Translations under genes and position numbers: made by a program
Shown: positions 13,000 to 24,931 of the stretch, piece after piece
Numbering within the stretch: the first letter of the stretch is position 1
Layout: each line of letters begins with the position of its first letter
The notes under the pieces: model-generated
The model's database searches: none
The model's input: the letters and a program-made list of their open reading frames with translations, nothing else
Told to the model about the DNA's origin: nothing
NCBI GenBank assembly: GCA_021234155.1
Contig: JAJEKV010000023.1
Span: 6,221,945 to 6,285,944 of the forward strand
Direction of reading: 5' to 3'
DNA: 64,000 nt
DNA from: Isoetes taiwanensis
Lineage: Eukaryota > Streptophyta > Lycopodiopsida > Isoetales > Isoetaceae

Positions 13000-13305
13000 C
13001 TAAGGCACAACGAGACTTGGAGATATTGTATAAAAATTGTCCTCAATATAGAGATGAAACTCAGAATAACGATGAGAGATATGCTTCACAATTTTGGCAA
13101 ATTGCCCAATACCTTTTGCCAGATTGTATTCCAACATAATTTCTGCATCTGTAAAATGTTCTATCCTGCACCCATTTACTATGATCCTGACAATAATGAT
13201 GTCTCCGATGGCAGTCACTAGATTTGGAGTGAAGGATGCATTATACCAATGAAATACGTTTTGGAAATGTGCATTTTCAAATGCAACAATGGGCACCCAA
13301 TTCAT
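13000..13305 (-). pseudogene. Possible LINE ORF1 remnant (DUF4283-like)
   Basis: A 101-residue minus-strand frame lies just upstream of the LINE ORF2 in the same orientation. The pattern W...F..ENAHF..VFHWYNASFTPN followed by a hydrophobic IIVRIIVNGC, EIMLEYNLAKGIGQFAKIVKHI and a final FHLYIED recalls the DUF4283 domain that opens ORF1 of many plant L1 elements (…VWVRLxxLP…IGxxLGxFVxVD…YARICVEI). The likeness is by pattern only. If right, the LINE spans about 10.5-13.3 kb. Confidence 0.4.
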
Positions 13306-14039
13306 AAACCCATTGCATAAAGCAACCTTTGGCTGCCCACCTGCATGCTATCATTAATCGATCCTTTGTTTTGAGTAGATTTCTTATCCCAACAATTTAT
13401 CAACAGAGATTCAAGACTGATATCATAAATACCAGTACATCCAAGTATTTGTGGACACTGCTTATAACCTCAAGATTTGCAACCATTGCCTTAAAACGCA
13501 GTTACCTTTAGTTTAGCCTTGTGAGGAGACGTTTCTAATTCTTTTCCAAGACATCTATGTCGCATTGTTGCTTGTATTATTTTCTGCAAATTGTACAACT
13601 GCACTTCAGACATTCCATGAACAATATTGTTTGCAACAACTGCAGAAGGTTAATTTACAAAACAAAGCAGTGACAACTAAGATTTACCCTTTGGATGCTA
13701 CTCTTTCACTATTTTGATGGAATTTTGAATGTATCTTTCTTTTCCAACCTGCTTCGCTCATAGCCGCTGTACTCCATTGTCTGTTTAAAAGTTTAGAATC
13801 ACATATAATTTCAGTCATTCTGGAAGAAAAGCACGAGAGGCAAATATACAAACCATGTCCCATGCAAGAATCGAATTGCCTAGCACTATATCTTGTCAAA
13901 GCCTAAAGCATGAGAAATAATATCTCAGATAAGAAATATCTTAGAGCTTCAGACAATTACAACTTCAAATATAAAGAAAATATATCAAACGACATACTAA
14001 CACCCTCTGTACAGCCTCAATAAGACTAGAAGACCAAAG

Positions 14040-14664
14040 GCAGCTCAAGGAAAATTAGATAACAGTTTGCTCTTCTGTCCCCTAAAAGCTTTTCTTGGAG
14101 CATCTGGAATAGGCGATTTTTTGATAAAAGTGGAAGTTGAACGCTGCACCTTCTTGGATACTTTTGGCGTCTGATTTTCTACTTCCCCTTCCTTAATTTT
14201 ATAATCTCAAAAGAACGTAGCCTTGGAAGTGTTAACGAAGGAATTGGAGACTTTCTCAAGAATTTGGAAGGAACTCTTGGAGGCAAAGGAGCATCGGACT
14301 TCAGATTCTTTGGAGGAAAAGTTGAAGTCTTTTTTGTAGAAGACCTCCGCTTGCTAGCAGGTGATTTAAGTTCAAAAAATTTGTTACCTGGTTTGGGTGC
14401 ACTGTTAAAGTTTGGCTCCTGCACTTTATCAGTTGACAGAAAAACTTCATGTTCTATTTCAGCTGCAGCCACTTGGGGTTCCTGACATGTAAACCTTCCA
14501 TTTTCAGTTGATATCAAAATTGCATTTAGAGTCTCAGCCTCAAGTGCTTGGGTTTCCTGGGCGATAGACCATTTTGACCCTTGTACAATGTATTCCACGT
14601 GTTTATTAGCGTCATTCTCTAGGGAATGCACAAGCCCTTCAACTGCTATACTGGGCTCCAGCAA
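14040..14664 (-). pseudogene. Unrecognised basic C-terminal protein segment with a frameshift
   Basis: On the minus strand, 14664-14179 is open for 161 residues. The acidic first half (LEAETLNAILISTENG, EIEHEVFLSTDKVQEP) turns basic and Ser/Pro-rich (SPASKRRSSTKKTSTF, PSKFLRKSPIPSL). The frame stops at 14179, but the next frame carries straight on in the same style (KVSKKVQRSTSTFIKKSPIP, APRKAFRGQKSKLLSNFP, stop near 14058) and repeats the motif KKSPIP. A single indel near 14185 therefore broke what looks like the tail of a nuclear or chromatin-type protein. I do not recognise the family. A Gln-rich minus-strand piece at about 15440-15560 (GCGENAPEFQQVPSQVA) may belong to another exon. Confidence 0.4.
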
Positions 14665-14699
14665 AGCAAAGTTTTTTATATCCCCTTGGTTGTGATTTA

Positions 14700-16340
14700 T
14701 TTTAGCAACGACTTAACAAGTTGGAGGCATCATTGTGGACCAATGAAGATGGCCTTAAGACTGTGAAGTTTTTGGAAATGTACCTTAGCATTTTGTGTCT
14801 TTTCTGCATCTGAAAATCTATACATCTACCTCTTGGTGGAGGATTAAAAAGGGCCATGTAAATCAAGTAACCAAGCCAGTGACTCCATATCAGGCCATCC
14901 AGCTGGGTACATTGGGGCCCATTAAAATGCAAATAAAGCAGCTAAATGCGGGAGGAAAACCACCAGATCTAAATGCAAGAATTTTACTGAGATATAGAAT
15001 ACATTTCATTTGGTTCGCCTTGGTTGCATTTCCACACCGTGACTCACACCAAAGCCATTCCTGAGGCAATGAAAACATTGCAATAGTATCCTACACATAA
15101 TTTCGCAGGTTCTGGAGCGCATAAACCCGTCTACCAGAGCAGTTGGGATGTGAAACAGAGAGTGGTTCCATAATGTGACTAAGTTGACCATCTATAGCAC
15201 TTTAAGGAGAAACCATGTAGCAATTAAAGACATGTTCTGCATCAGATAGTACTTCAATAGTGGTAGAAATTATCATAAGCTTTCTTCTCGCGTTAAAGAA
15301 TGCTAAAACATAGACCGACGTCCAAATTCTTGAGCTGATGCTATCAAAAACTTGTTGCGAGTTAGAAATAGAGGAATAAAATGCAAGTTAGAAATAGAGG
15401 AACAAAAATGAAGTTTCTATAAAGTGGCAAAACTAGAAGTTACCTTGTTGATTTTGTGCTTGAGAAAACATCTGCATTACTGAGTCTGTGATTCAAGCAA
15501 CCTGAGATGGCACTTGCTGAAATTCGGGTGCATTCTCTCCACAGCCTTGTGTCAGATGCCGAAACTCACCAAACAGTTGCATGAAAGAGGCAAATTTTAG
15601 AGGCAATTACCTTGGGCCATCTTGTGGGCCAGGCGTGCTTCCTGAACAGGCACGGGATTTCATACTTTTTAAGTGCAGGCCTCTAACAGAAATGTGTGGT
15701 AGATCTTGTATGGTGCCTATGCTACATTTAATGAGATCTTGGCCTTGTGATTTCGTTGCAAGTATTTGATTTCTTGGAAATTGTATATTTACGCCAGAGC
15801 AATAAGGTCTATTTTTTTAGGGTTTTCATGCCTTGCTTCAAGTTCCTTTCAACTTCCCAATCTTTGCTATGATCAATTGATGCTACATGTTTAATAGCTT
15901 TTCCTCTTTTTGAGAAAAATGCATCGGATATCTTTTGTTGATCAATTCAAACTTACAAATTCCTTGAAAAACCTATGGTCGAATTTGCCACAGAGCATCA
16001 ATAATGTTAAGTTTCTTGGTCTTGTACTGCATCGGAAGCGTCTTGTTTCTTGGACGAAGTTAGGGTAAGTGTCTTTCTTCTTAGATATTGGGAAAATATT
16101 GAACATTCAATGGTTTGGGACAATCTCCGAAGTACCAGCAGCTCGTTTTAGTAAGTGACAAAACTTGTTTGGCTTTTCTTATGTCGATTTCCTTGTACGT
16201 ACTTCGATAGAGGCAAATAAGATGACAGTAACTGCTAGGTTTTCTCAAATTAGTTGCATAGACAGCAGTGCCTCCTTTGTTTATATATGTATAATTCATG
16301 GCGTAAAGTAGTATGTAAAATTTTTCAAATGTGTTAATAT
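14700..16340. other. Intron-like or intergenic AT-rich sequence
   Basis: No supported gene. Several short frames on both strands lack family likeness. Confidence 0.35.
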
Positions 16341-16345
16341 TTCAG

Positions 16346-17515
16346 GCTAGATGAGGAAATAATGGCAGAACTTTTTGGAATAGCGCCACAGCACCACCAC
16401 CTAATAAACCAGCACCAGCAGCAGTAAAGCAGCAAGTTATGGATTCAAGAAGAGCCTAGAATATAGCCATTCAGCCTTGGCCTTAACAAAAGCGGACATT
16501 CACGAAGCTTTATTTAGAAGGTGGGTGTTGTCTATTCCAGCTTTCCATTCTCAATACGTTGCAACATTCATATTTTATGGTGAACTTTGTTTTGAAGATT
16601 TCATAAGTAAATGAGACAGATATTAAAGCATTAAACTGGAGGTTCTACTCTAGCCTTGGGTGGTGGTAGAACCTTATCATTTTTGCTTTCTTATGGGCTT
16701 GACTTCCATGTATTTTGTGGTTAAAAATGTGTTATTAACTGCAGGTACTAGCTTTAATAGTGAAGCTCTAGAAGCACTAGTTAAAATGGCTCCAACAGAA
16801 GAAAAGGAGAGGAAGCTTATGTGCTACAAAGGAAGGGCCCATGAACTTGGGCAAGCAGAGCAGTTCTTACTTTCTATTCTGGAAATTCCATAGCTTCTGT
16901 TAGTGAGGAAATACACCAAATTAAGAATTCTTTGGCCATAATCAAGGTTAGTTGTGAGATTTGTTTCTAAGCTTGTAATATAAGGCTGAATAAAACATGC
17001 GTTTGTTGTGCTCCATACAGGTGGCATGTATTGAATTAAGAGGCAGCCGATCTTTGAAGAAACTATTACAAGCAGTTCTCAAAACTGGTAACAGGATGAA
17101 CATGTACCTTTCGTGGTGGTGCTGAAGCATTCAAGCTGAATGCTTTTCTGAAGCTTGGAGATGTAAAGAGCAAAGATGGAAAATTTACTTTATTTCATTT
17201 TGTTGAGCAGAATGTGCACGTGTAGGTAAGTTGGCAGAGCCAAGCTCTCCTGCTGGAAAGCTGCCGTTGAGAAGTGTGCCAGATGAGCTGAAACACCTTG
17301 GTGCGCAAGTGATATCTGAGCTTGCGAGTGTCCAGAAGGCAGTAGGCTTGAACTGTGATGCACTAAAATCATCTGTGACTCAACTTCTCAGTGGCTTTAA
17401 AAAGCTAAAGGATGATGCAGAAACACATTCCCGTTCAAAAGCAATTCATCATACAGATTCATGGTCTGTTTTGAGTTGGGAAGCTGGTGTTATATTTAGT
17501 CGCCTGCTGCGATGA
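16346..17515 (+). pseudogene. Formin (FH2 domain) pseudogene
   Basis: Exon-like pieces follow the plant formin FH2 domain in order. Actin-nucleating formins act as dimers on actin filament barbed ends. The pieces are LDEEIMAELFGI (16347), MDSRRA*NIAIQ (near 16441, stop inside), then after an intron GTSFNSEALEALVKMAPTEE, GRAHELGQAEQFLLSILEIP (16745-16890), then after a second intron (donor near 16947, acceptor before 17022) [25 protein letters not shown], and after a one-base deletion near 17105 [31 protein letters not shown]. The last piece, LKHLGAQVISELASVQKAVG (17297 on), is the coiled linker of FH2. Splice sites are still visible, so this is an old genomic copy, not a processed one. Stops at several points and the frameshift mean it is non-functional. 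No FH1 or PTEN-like part is seen upstream. Confidence 0.85.
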
Positions 17516-17798
17516 CTTGAAATGCAGGTGGCATCTATGCTGCCCTAAATTTTGTATTTAATTCAAATGTCATGCTTTTATTGATGGTTAGATATTGAGC
17601 ATAATGTCCTTTTGTTTAAATTACATGAAGATGAATATATATGAACCCTATCTTGGACAATAGCAACATATCTTTGACTTAGTAATTTCTTGCAGCATGC
17701 TAATGTTAACTTACAAGATATTTTGCAGACTAAGAGTAAGGCACAAACCAGTGAAGGTTAGCTTCCTAGCATTTCTAGATATTTAATCTAGAATGCGT

Positions 17799-17978
17799 AA
17801 AGGGGGTAAGGTGCCAAAGTTATCACATATATAGATGTAACTAGCATTACTTGGGCTGCCAAACTTGCTAGCATCTTTTGCAATTTGAAGTGCTAAATGC
17901 CACTAGATCATATAGCCAAAGATTTGTTATTTTGAAGTTTATTACTCCATTTACAGACCCAACCATATAACATTTATC
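17799..17978. repeat. Repeat R1, copy a
   Basis: About 180 bp beginning AAGGGGGTAAGGTGCCAAAG, over 90% identical by eye to 35009-35190. It forms the left end of a segment whose right end (R2, 22618-22765) also recurs next to the second R1. Confidence 0.8.
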
Positions 17979-18631
17979 CACACATATATAATCGAGTTTC
18001 TCATTTTTCTTTTTTTAGCACACCAGCCCTACCGGGCCTACACCACTTCCTGCATTTCTAGCCTACCCACGTCGCATGTCCACATCAGTATTTCTGACAT
18101 GGAAATGACGTGTTGTATTTCAAACCGTTAGATATTAATCCTAGGGTTTATAAAATTCCACGTGTTTCAAGAAACGGATTCAGAGATACGACAACTCAGA
18201 TGGATTTCCTCAGCTTCGCATCGATGCTTTCTTCTGAGGCGTCTCTCGCCCAGTCAGGTCTTTTTTTTCTTTCTTTTTTTTCCCTCTTCGTTTGTGGGCG
18301 GCATTCGAGATCGAAATCGAAGATAACTGATATGATCGGGGCATCTCCTTTCTTCCGCCTTTGCTTGGTTGCACCGATTCCTTCATCTTCTTGAATGAGA
18401 GCTAGCTTATTGTGGACTCCATTGTAAAGGATGCTGTATCGAATGTCTTAGCCAATTGATTCACCGAAGGTTTGGGTGCATATACTTAAGTGAAGGTGTC
18501 CGACGGCCATAGCCGTGCTTCATCGACCCTTCTACACTTCCCTTGCTGTTCTGAACTTTGCTATCCCAGCTTCGGTGGCATGGCCTTGGCGATTCTGTAA
18601 GATTTTAAGCTTTGTCTCGCTCTAATGTACC

Positions 18632-19132
18632 ATGGAGGATGATGGTCATTTTAATGTGAATGTGTATGAAAATGAACAAATGATTGATCCTTATGAGAAT
18701 AAAGGTTTACAAGGTTCTTTGAAAAACTACAAGGAGATTCGTAAGCAATGTGATGCCGATGTTGAAGGTGCAGCAGAAGGCTCAGAGTGGGACAGTGAAG
18801 GCAAACCTCTCCAGTCTGACTCCCCATACTCTTCTGATTACAAGATAGAGAGCGAAGAAGATGAAGAAACTGAAACAGCTTTAGAAGATGGGGATGCAGC
18901 CTGGAACCATAACCTTAGAGTATTCTTAGATCAAGAGCTAGATTTTAGGTCTAAGGTCCAATATCAAGTTCGTGCTGTTTTACTTATGCCTGCCTTTGAA
19001 GCTAGTGGTAGAAAGGTGTCTGAGTTCCCTAAGTTCTATGAAATGAAGTTTGGAAGAGAAACAGAAGCAATGGGCTTTGTCTCAGCTGCCAATCTCTGCC
19101 AACACATTGTTTGCGGTCATTGGTCATTATAA
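18632..19132 (+). CDS. Unrecognised acidic 166-residue frame
   Basis: An ATG-started frame with a very acidic middle (KIESEEDEETETALEDGDAA) and a more ordered C-terminal half (LRVFLDQELDFRSKVQYQVR, FPKFYEMKFGRE). Frames at 19297-19674 and 19690-19875 follow within 600 bp on the same strand (LDNVRLQHTKDTFVMNYS; PNTSINDLIFVQNIYNMHNK). They could be exons of one gene or of a transposon-encoded protein. The acidic N-terminal style recalls plant Mutator-type transposase leaders, but no DNA-binding or transposase motif is visible, so no function is claimed. It lies within the segment bounded by repeats R1 and R2. Confidence 0.35.
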   Translation: MEDDGHFNVNVYENEQMIDPYENKGLQGSLKNYKEIRKQCDADVEGAAEGSEWDSEGKPLQSDSPYSSDYKIESEEDEETETALEDGDAAWNHNLRVFLDQELDFRSKVQYQVRAVLLMPAFEASGRKVSEFPKFYEMKFGRETEAMGFVSAANLCQHIVCGHWSL

Positions 19133-19875
19133 AGGCACATAGAAAGATGTCAAGAGCATGGTGGCAAAGCTTAAAAGGCTAAAGATGCAAAATTGACAGA
19201 TTGGCTTCTGAAATGATTGAGGGATGAATTATCTCCAAGTTAATATGTTTGCTGGACTAAGGGGTCATATCTCCTTTCTTATATTGCAGTTGACCAGTGG
19301 CATCATGCTCTAGTTGCAACTTGTTATCAATCCAAGGGATCAAGATGTCCAGATCTGAAGTAGATAGTCAGGAGGCCGCTGAGGCTACTGCTGTTAAAGC
19401 ACTAGCACCACTTAGGTCAATCCCACCAGATCATGGACAGAAGTCTGTGACATCACATTCTAAATCTGAAAAGCCTACTGGGCATATATACCTAAATAGG
19501 GTGTTAGCATCTCCAATAGGAATAGAACCCAAACAAATGCATATCCACAAGAGAAGAATTCATTTCTTGGACAATGTCAGGTTGCAACATACCAAAGACA
19601 CTTTTGTCATGAATTACTCCCTTCACCATGTTGAGTCCCACAGGTTTCCTGTAGAGAGTCATGTGCGCAAGTAGTCAGATTCTAATAAGTTGGAGACAAA
19701 CCGCCTATGCAGATCAGTTGCTTATCAAGATCCTAATACCTCCATCAACGACTTAATTTTTGTCCAAAACATTTATAATATGCATAATAAATATGAACTG
19801 CCCGATTCCACAAACCCTGATTCTGATGATCTTCTGAAGCCAGTTGAGGAGAAAGAAACTACCATGGATTTCTGA

Positions 19876-22288
19876 TAAAGAAGAACAGTACTTGGAGACA
19901 AAGTTTAGCTATGCATTTCAGCACAAACTTGACATCTTTTGGCCTCTGAAGTTGCAGACATGGGCTACAGTTCACAGATCTTCAGAAGTGATAGATTTTT
20001 ATGACTTGGGTCTGCAGACTTTATGCATCGTCCTAATTTTTTTTACATCATTGTACACATTTTACCATAGAAGATAAGCAAGGTGTATTCAGTTGTTCTG
20101 CAGACAATGACCTTTATCTTGTTGGCCTTATGACATTGCAAAATAGATCATTTCGCTCTGTCCCAATCATGAATTACAATGGAACCTTTCTCTATACATA
20201 ACAAATAGGTATGAATACATTATCCAGCTTCAACACCGTAATGCACCATGCAAATCCAAACGCAGCAGCCTTCATGTGCTTAGACTCCCGAAAGATCTCT
20301 AAATTTGAGAGTACTTAGGAACCAACGCTCCAAGATTCTTTGCCTAGGCAGATATGAAGGTCTTGTGGCTCCACATTATGGTAGCCAATTGAAGAATGCA
20401 GCGAAGGATCAAATGTGAGAGGGATTTAGAACAAATGTGATAAAGTCCAACATGTGAATCTAGATATTATCTCGAGATTCCTACATCAGGCAAAGTCAGC
20501 TTATCAAGCTTCATACGAGGAGTCTATGAAGGCTGTTATGAAATTGCAGTAGGAAAGCCAATTTATCCAAAGAAGCGTTTAGAGATGAACATTAAGAGAT
20601 GAACATAGCGGCTACAAAATCAGCAAAAGCTGCATTTCAAAAAGAAGTAATGAAGCTCTTTCTTGTGTTGGTCCAGATTTTCACCAATTCCAAATGGTCT
20701 AAACAATGTACACAGAAATTTAGGTGGTCCCTTACTTTGTCTTTATATGTTTGCATGTTTTGTAGATGCAAGGAAAGAATAACTTTACTGTGGTTTTTGC
20801 AACTAAGCCAATCTTTTTATTGGCACAAAATGAAGTGTATCTAAAAGCATAATCTACAAAATTGGCTAGCAAGCTTGCTTTGCGTTATAAAGAAGTTACA
20901 TGCATTCGCGTTATACCATTTCTTGACAACTGACAACTATGAGACAATCATTGCTAAGGTAGCACAAATCCCTTTCTAGTATTCTGGTGGTTCTTAAATG
21001 CAGGCGAATGCATTTGCAAAAAAATTGATGGTGGAATACGATTTCATAATGAAGGAGTTTGCGCAAAGTGCAGCCGTTGAGGGGGGAGGAAAAGAATTAC
21101 TTCATGGGATAGAGGAATCTACAGCATATCTGTTTAAGAAAAAAACACTGCATTAATGGCAGCTTTTTGCTATGATCATGGATGTGTACAACCAGCTTTA
21201 GATGCAAGTATGTGTTACAGCTTGTGCTTCAGTAACTATCTAAGCGTAAAGTCCTTAAAATCTTTATTCTCTCTCTAGTTTGTAGGTCATGTCTTTCTAG
21301 TGGCCAAGCAAAGGAAATACGACACAGCTGTGGCAGATGCTCGCGTCAATTTTGCGGTTTGATTATTCATATAACCGCATCCACATTATAATGGCCAAGA
21401 TAATGACTTATCTCGAAACCGTGGGAACTAAACCAACATGTTCTTTCTTGCTTTTAAAATGGTTTTCTAGCCCACATCATAAATCGAAGTCGCAACAAAT
21501 CACATACTACACATGGGATGTAAGCTGCTGTAACTCACCTAATACTCCTTGGAAGAAATGTTAGAACATAAGAAAAAGAACATGTACATACTCCTTGGAA
21601 AAAATGTTAAAACATAAGAAAAAGAACATGTACATGCATCACAAACTACTTAAGTAACAAAGCTCCATGTAACGAACTCTTATTGTTTGAAAATCCTTTG
21701 AGGCCACCCTTAGTGCCTATTGGAGGCTTGCAATACTTGAAGCACTGCAATGGCAAAATTTTGTGGTTTCACAAGGTAACTTTGCCATCTAACACTTTTT
21801 TGCTTGCACATAGATGTGTAATATTAAGTTAGTACTTGCAAATGATGTGTGAAGTTGTCCTCTCCATGTTCGATTAGATCTTGCACATATAATGAGAGAC
21901 AGACGGAGACATTATGATGAAAGTTCTTAAAGCACAATATAAAGTACATTATTTATAGCCAATGCAAAAGATATTTCTGGAGAATTGAGCATTTATAGCA
22001 CATTACATTTTAAGGACTTGCAATTAAGTGTCTAGAATGTTCAATCATTCTAAAACGTGTAGGGCAATGAATCTTGAAACATGTAGTGCATACTATTCCC
22101 CACTTAGCTACCATCTCCTGGTTACACTGCAACATTCTAGCTAGGATTAATGTTTGTCACCACCAACTTTGTAATAACATATGTGTACCAAGTTATTAGC
22201 ATTGGTGATATAGATATTGAAGCCATTCTAATCTCAAAAAGTAAACTGGGAAGGGATATCTCTGCCGTGGATTCACCAAACTGCTTTT
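19876..22288. other. Possible coiled-coil exon remnants in AT-rich DNA
   Basis: Short helical plus-strand stretches appear: SRFLHQAKSAYQASYEESMKAVMKLQ-like near 20470-20550, ATKSAKAAFQKEVMKLF at 20608-20660, and NAFAKKLMVEYDFIMKEFAQ near 21006. Stops interrupt them and introns would be needed to join them. No family is recognised. Also a direct repeat of about 50 bp (ACTCCTTGGAARAAATGTT, 21543 and 21591). Confidence 0.3.
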
Positions 22289-22297
22289 GTTTCTGCC

Positions 22298-22532
22298 AAG
22301 GGGGATTCACTGTAAGTGCCATACAATGTGCCTGAGTGACTTGTAGGGGGGTTTTTTCGACCCATTTCCATACGTATACGTAAGAGGTAGGGGGGTTTTT
22401 TGCCACTACTTGGGGTAAACTTTGTACGGAAGGGGTCGAATTTGCCTTTCAAGAAATCGTATACGGGGGTGTTTTTGATCACCCTATGCACGCACATGGC
22501 ATACCCCCCTTACTATAAGTGAACCCCCCGGG
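22298..22532. mobile_element. 235-bp MITE with 9-bp target duplication
   Basis: The nonamer GTTTCTGCC stands on both sides (22289-22297 and 22533-22541). The ends are imperfect inverted repeats: GGGGGATTCACT on the left and, on the reverse strand, GGGGGGTTCACT on the right. A 9-bp duplication is the Mutator-superfamily signature. The element is too short to code. Removing it and one copy of the nonamer joins two minus-strand pieces (…KLKQAQNRLQQAE with ETKAVW), so it may have landed in an exon. Confidence 0.75.
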
Positions 22533-22541
22533 GTTTCTGCC

Positions 22542-22622
22542 TGTTGTAAACGGTTCTGAGCTTGTTTAAGCTTATCAATAGCCTCTTTATATCGTTCTTC
22601 TGCATCGCGTTCACCCGCATAT
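22542..22622 (-). pseudogene. Short coiled-coil exon remnant
   Basis: On the minus strand the frame reads GERDAEERYKEAIDKLKQAQ and then NRLQQAET, a strong heptad-like helix. It is cut by the MITE at 22532. Too short to assign a family. Confidence 0.35.
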
Positions 22623-22765
22623 TATACTCATAATTACTAAAGCTCAATGTTTAAAAACATATTTTCATCTTGTTTACATGTGCATGTGCAGCCTAAACCA
22701 ACTACCAAGCCTTAACCAGGACGACCTTGCTAAAGCCTTCTGGTGTGCCTTTTGCTAGTTTTTTT
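22618..22765. repeat. Repeat R2, copy a
   Basis: About 148 bp from GCATATTATACTCATAATT to TTTTGCTAGTTTTTT, closely matched at 35381-35521. In the second locus R1 and R2 are only about 190 bp apart, against 4.6 kb here. Confidence 0.8.
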
Positions 22766-24780
22766 GTTCTGCACTTCTAATTTTTCTCCACCGCAATCCA
22801 AATGCAAGTTTTGGCGACACGTATTCCTTGCTCCATCTTGCACCGACGTGTGTCTCCTAAGTGCGTCTCTTCCGTGGGGAATTCCTTCCGTCTCTTCCCC
22901 TGCAGCGCAGCTATTCATTGTTCCGGCGATCCCATTCCTCATTCTTAAATCTAAGATGATGGAAAATCTGTGCCGAAGGTGGATTTGCTTTTCCTATGAT
23001 GTTTTGTGTGCTGCCTGATTGGTTAGATGCGGCGCCCCTTTGCTCCTTCTGTTCTTAAGCGCCTGTTCGGAGTAAGATATTTCGTGCCTATTCTGAATAT
23101 TTTGGAGCATGTTTGTACCTGTTCTAGATATTTCTGAAATATTCTTCAACGTCTATTCTGGATAACTTATTTCGGAGCGAGATGGTCGGAGCCAGATACA
23201 TGGGTGCAGATATGTTCGTCCTATGCCTCGTGTGATGGCCATTCCACCATGCAGGTACGCATCTAAGCCTTCAAATCTGCCTCATTCAAATCTTAGTTTT
23301 GTTCTGGAGCAGATTCTTCAGAAAGATAATTCCGGATTCAAAATTTGTTGCCTCATAGTTTGTTACCTAATGAAGGTATTTATCTTTGTATTTGTTGTTT
23401 TTATGTTCTAGGAGAAGAAAGCCCAATTCGGCCCTCTTCACAAATCTGGCTCCATCTTTTTCAGGCATGGCAAGCTCTTCGAGCTTTTGCGCAGGTTAGA
23501 TTAAAAAGGATGAAGATGTTCTCTGTGGCAGGGAGAGGGACGCATTTAGAAATATGCCATATATTTAGTAAACACGGATCTCTGTATATTTAGCGAACAT
23601 ATATCTCTGTTTGCTTCGAATCACAGTAAGAAATAATGTTTGGTATGACCTATAAAAATGGACGGTCTTCGAACTTCGATGGCCGTTCTGAACGTGGTCT
23701 CTGTTGTAATTAGAAGTAGCAACTCCCCAAGGTAAAGAGCTCTTAAACTTATTTCCTATTTGACGGAAGCCGGATGCTACTGCCATTATTGTGAAAGAGA
23801 TGGTATTTTAGTGACTATATACTCTGCCCAAAACAGGGGAAATAGACAGTTAGCAAGGCGAAATTACATTGCTATTTATTTGAAGATGTCTTCGAGTTCT
23901 GTTGATATTAGAACAGGACAGATGATTCTATAGCTCGCCAATCCTGCTGGGTTTGCTGCCGATTCTTGCTTTCGAACACTTCTGCTGATTCTTTCTGGAG
24001 ACTTTTTCTCAAATGCGTCTCCACTGTTTTATCTACCGCTCTGGATTCTTCCTCTGCGTGATCTCTCTGATCTTTCATGATGCAGATTATTTCCATGGAT
24101 TTGTCTCACAAGAGCATCCAGCCCAATTAATAGTAGTGCCACCAATCCAGCCCAATTAATAGCAGAGCCACCAAATCCAGCCGAATTGATAGCAGTGCCA
24201 CTAAATCTCTCCACCTGAAATTGTTGTTTGCTGTTTGCTCGTCTTCATTTCACTATTTGTTATTTGTTGGAAATAATTATTTATAAAAATTGATTCTTCT
24301 GTTGTCCTTTATCCATAAGGTTGGGAGGTGGTGCTTACAGCTTATAATCATTGCATTGTGGTGTTATAACGTGTCCAAAATTCACATTAAAAGACATTTG
24401 GCGTGTATGTTTTCCTTTGTTCAATATGGGATCAGAGCTTATCTACACATGAATCCAGTGCCACAGGAGCACTCGAATAGAAGCTTTGTTCAAATGGATG
24501 CCACCGGGAGCATTCAAAGAAGAAAGCTTTGTTCAAATGGATGCCACCGGGAGCATTCAAAGAAGAGAGACAAGCTCTGTTCAAAGAGATGCAAAGTAAT
24601 TAAGAAGAAGGAATCGAAATGATGCAATATTTAGACATCACAATCGGCTAAATTGAATTTGAAATTGAATTCGGACACCACATTCAGTGAGTTGAGAGTG
24701 CTCATGTTATATGCATGAGACATTCCTGCTAGCAAAATAATCTTTATCTTCATCAAAAAGTTAAAGAGAAATGTTCGCGG

Positions 24781-24931
24781 TATCCTACCAGAAAACTTAT
24801 AGTTGACCTATTGTCTAATTTTTGCCTTAATTCTTCTGGAACATGAGTGTATCCCAAGCATCCATATGCTTTATATTTCTCATAATTTGGTTTCTTCCCT
24901 GACCACACTCGTGGGACCTTTTACAATGCTA
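24781..24931 (-). pseudogene. Copia integrase/GAG-pre-integrase-region scrap (in block A)
   Basis: The minus-strand frame reads WSGKKPNYEKYKAYGCLGYT, then HVPEELRQKLDNRSTISFLV and GY. This is the conserved segment of Copia polyproteins just after the integrase core (LWFGKKP…LRVFGCVAYVHVP…KLDxKSxxCIFVGY). Translation stops matching exactly where the sequence CGCGAACATTTCTCTT, an arm of the dispersed palindrome, begins. A 60-70-bp tandem duplication (AGACATTAATTCCAGTCCAT, twice) sits at about 24938-25040. The same scrap recurs in A' at 29540-29690. Confidence 0.75.

Noticed and set aside
18632-19132. Calling the acidic frame a Mutator transposase
   Set aside because: Only the acidic leader is suggestive. 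No DNA-binding domain, DDE core or SWIM zinc finger was found nearby.
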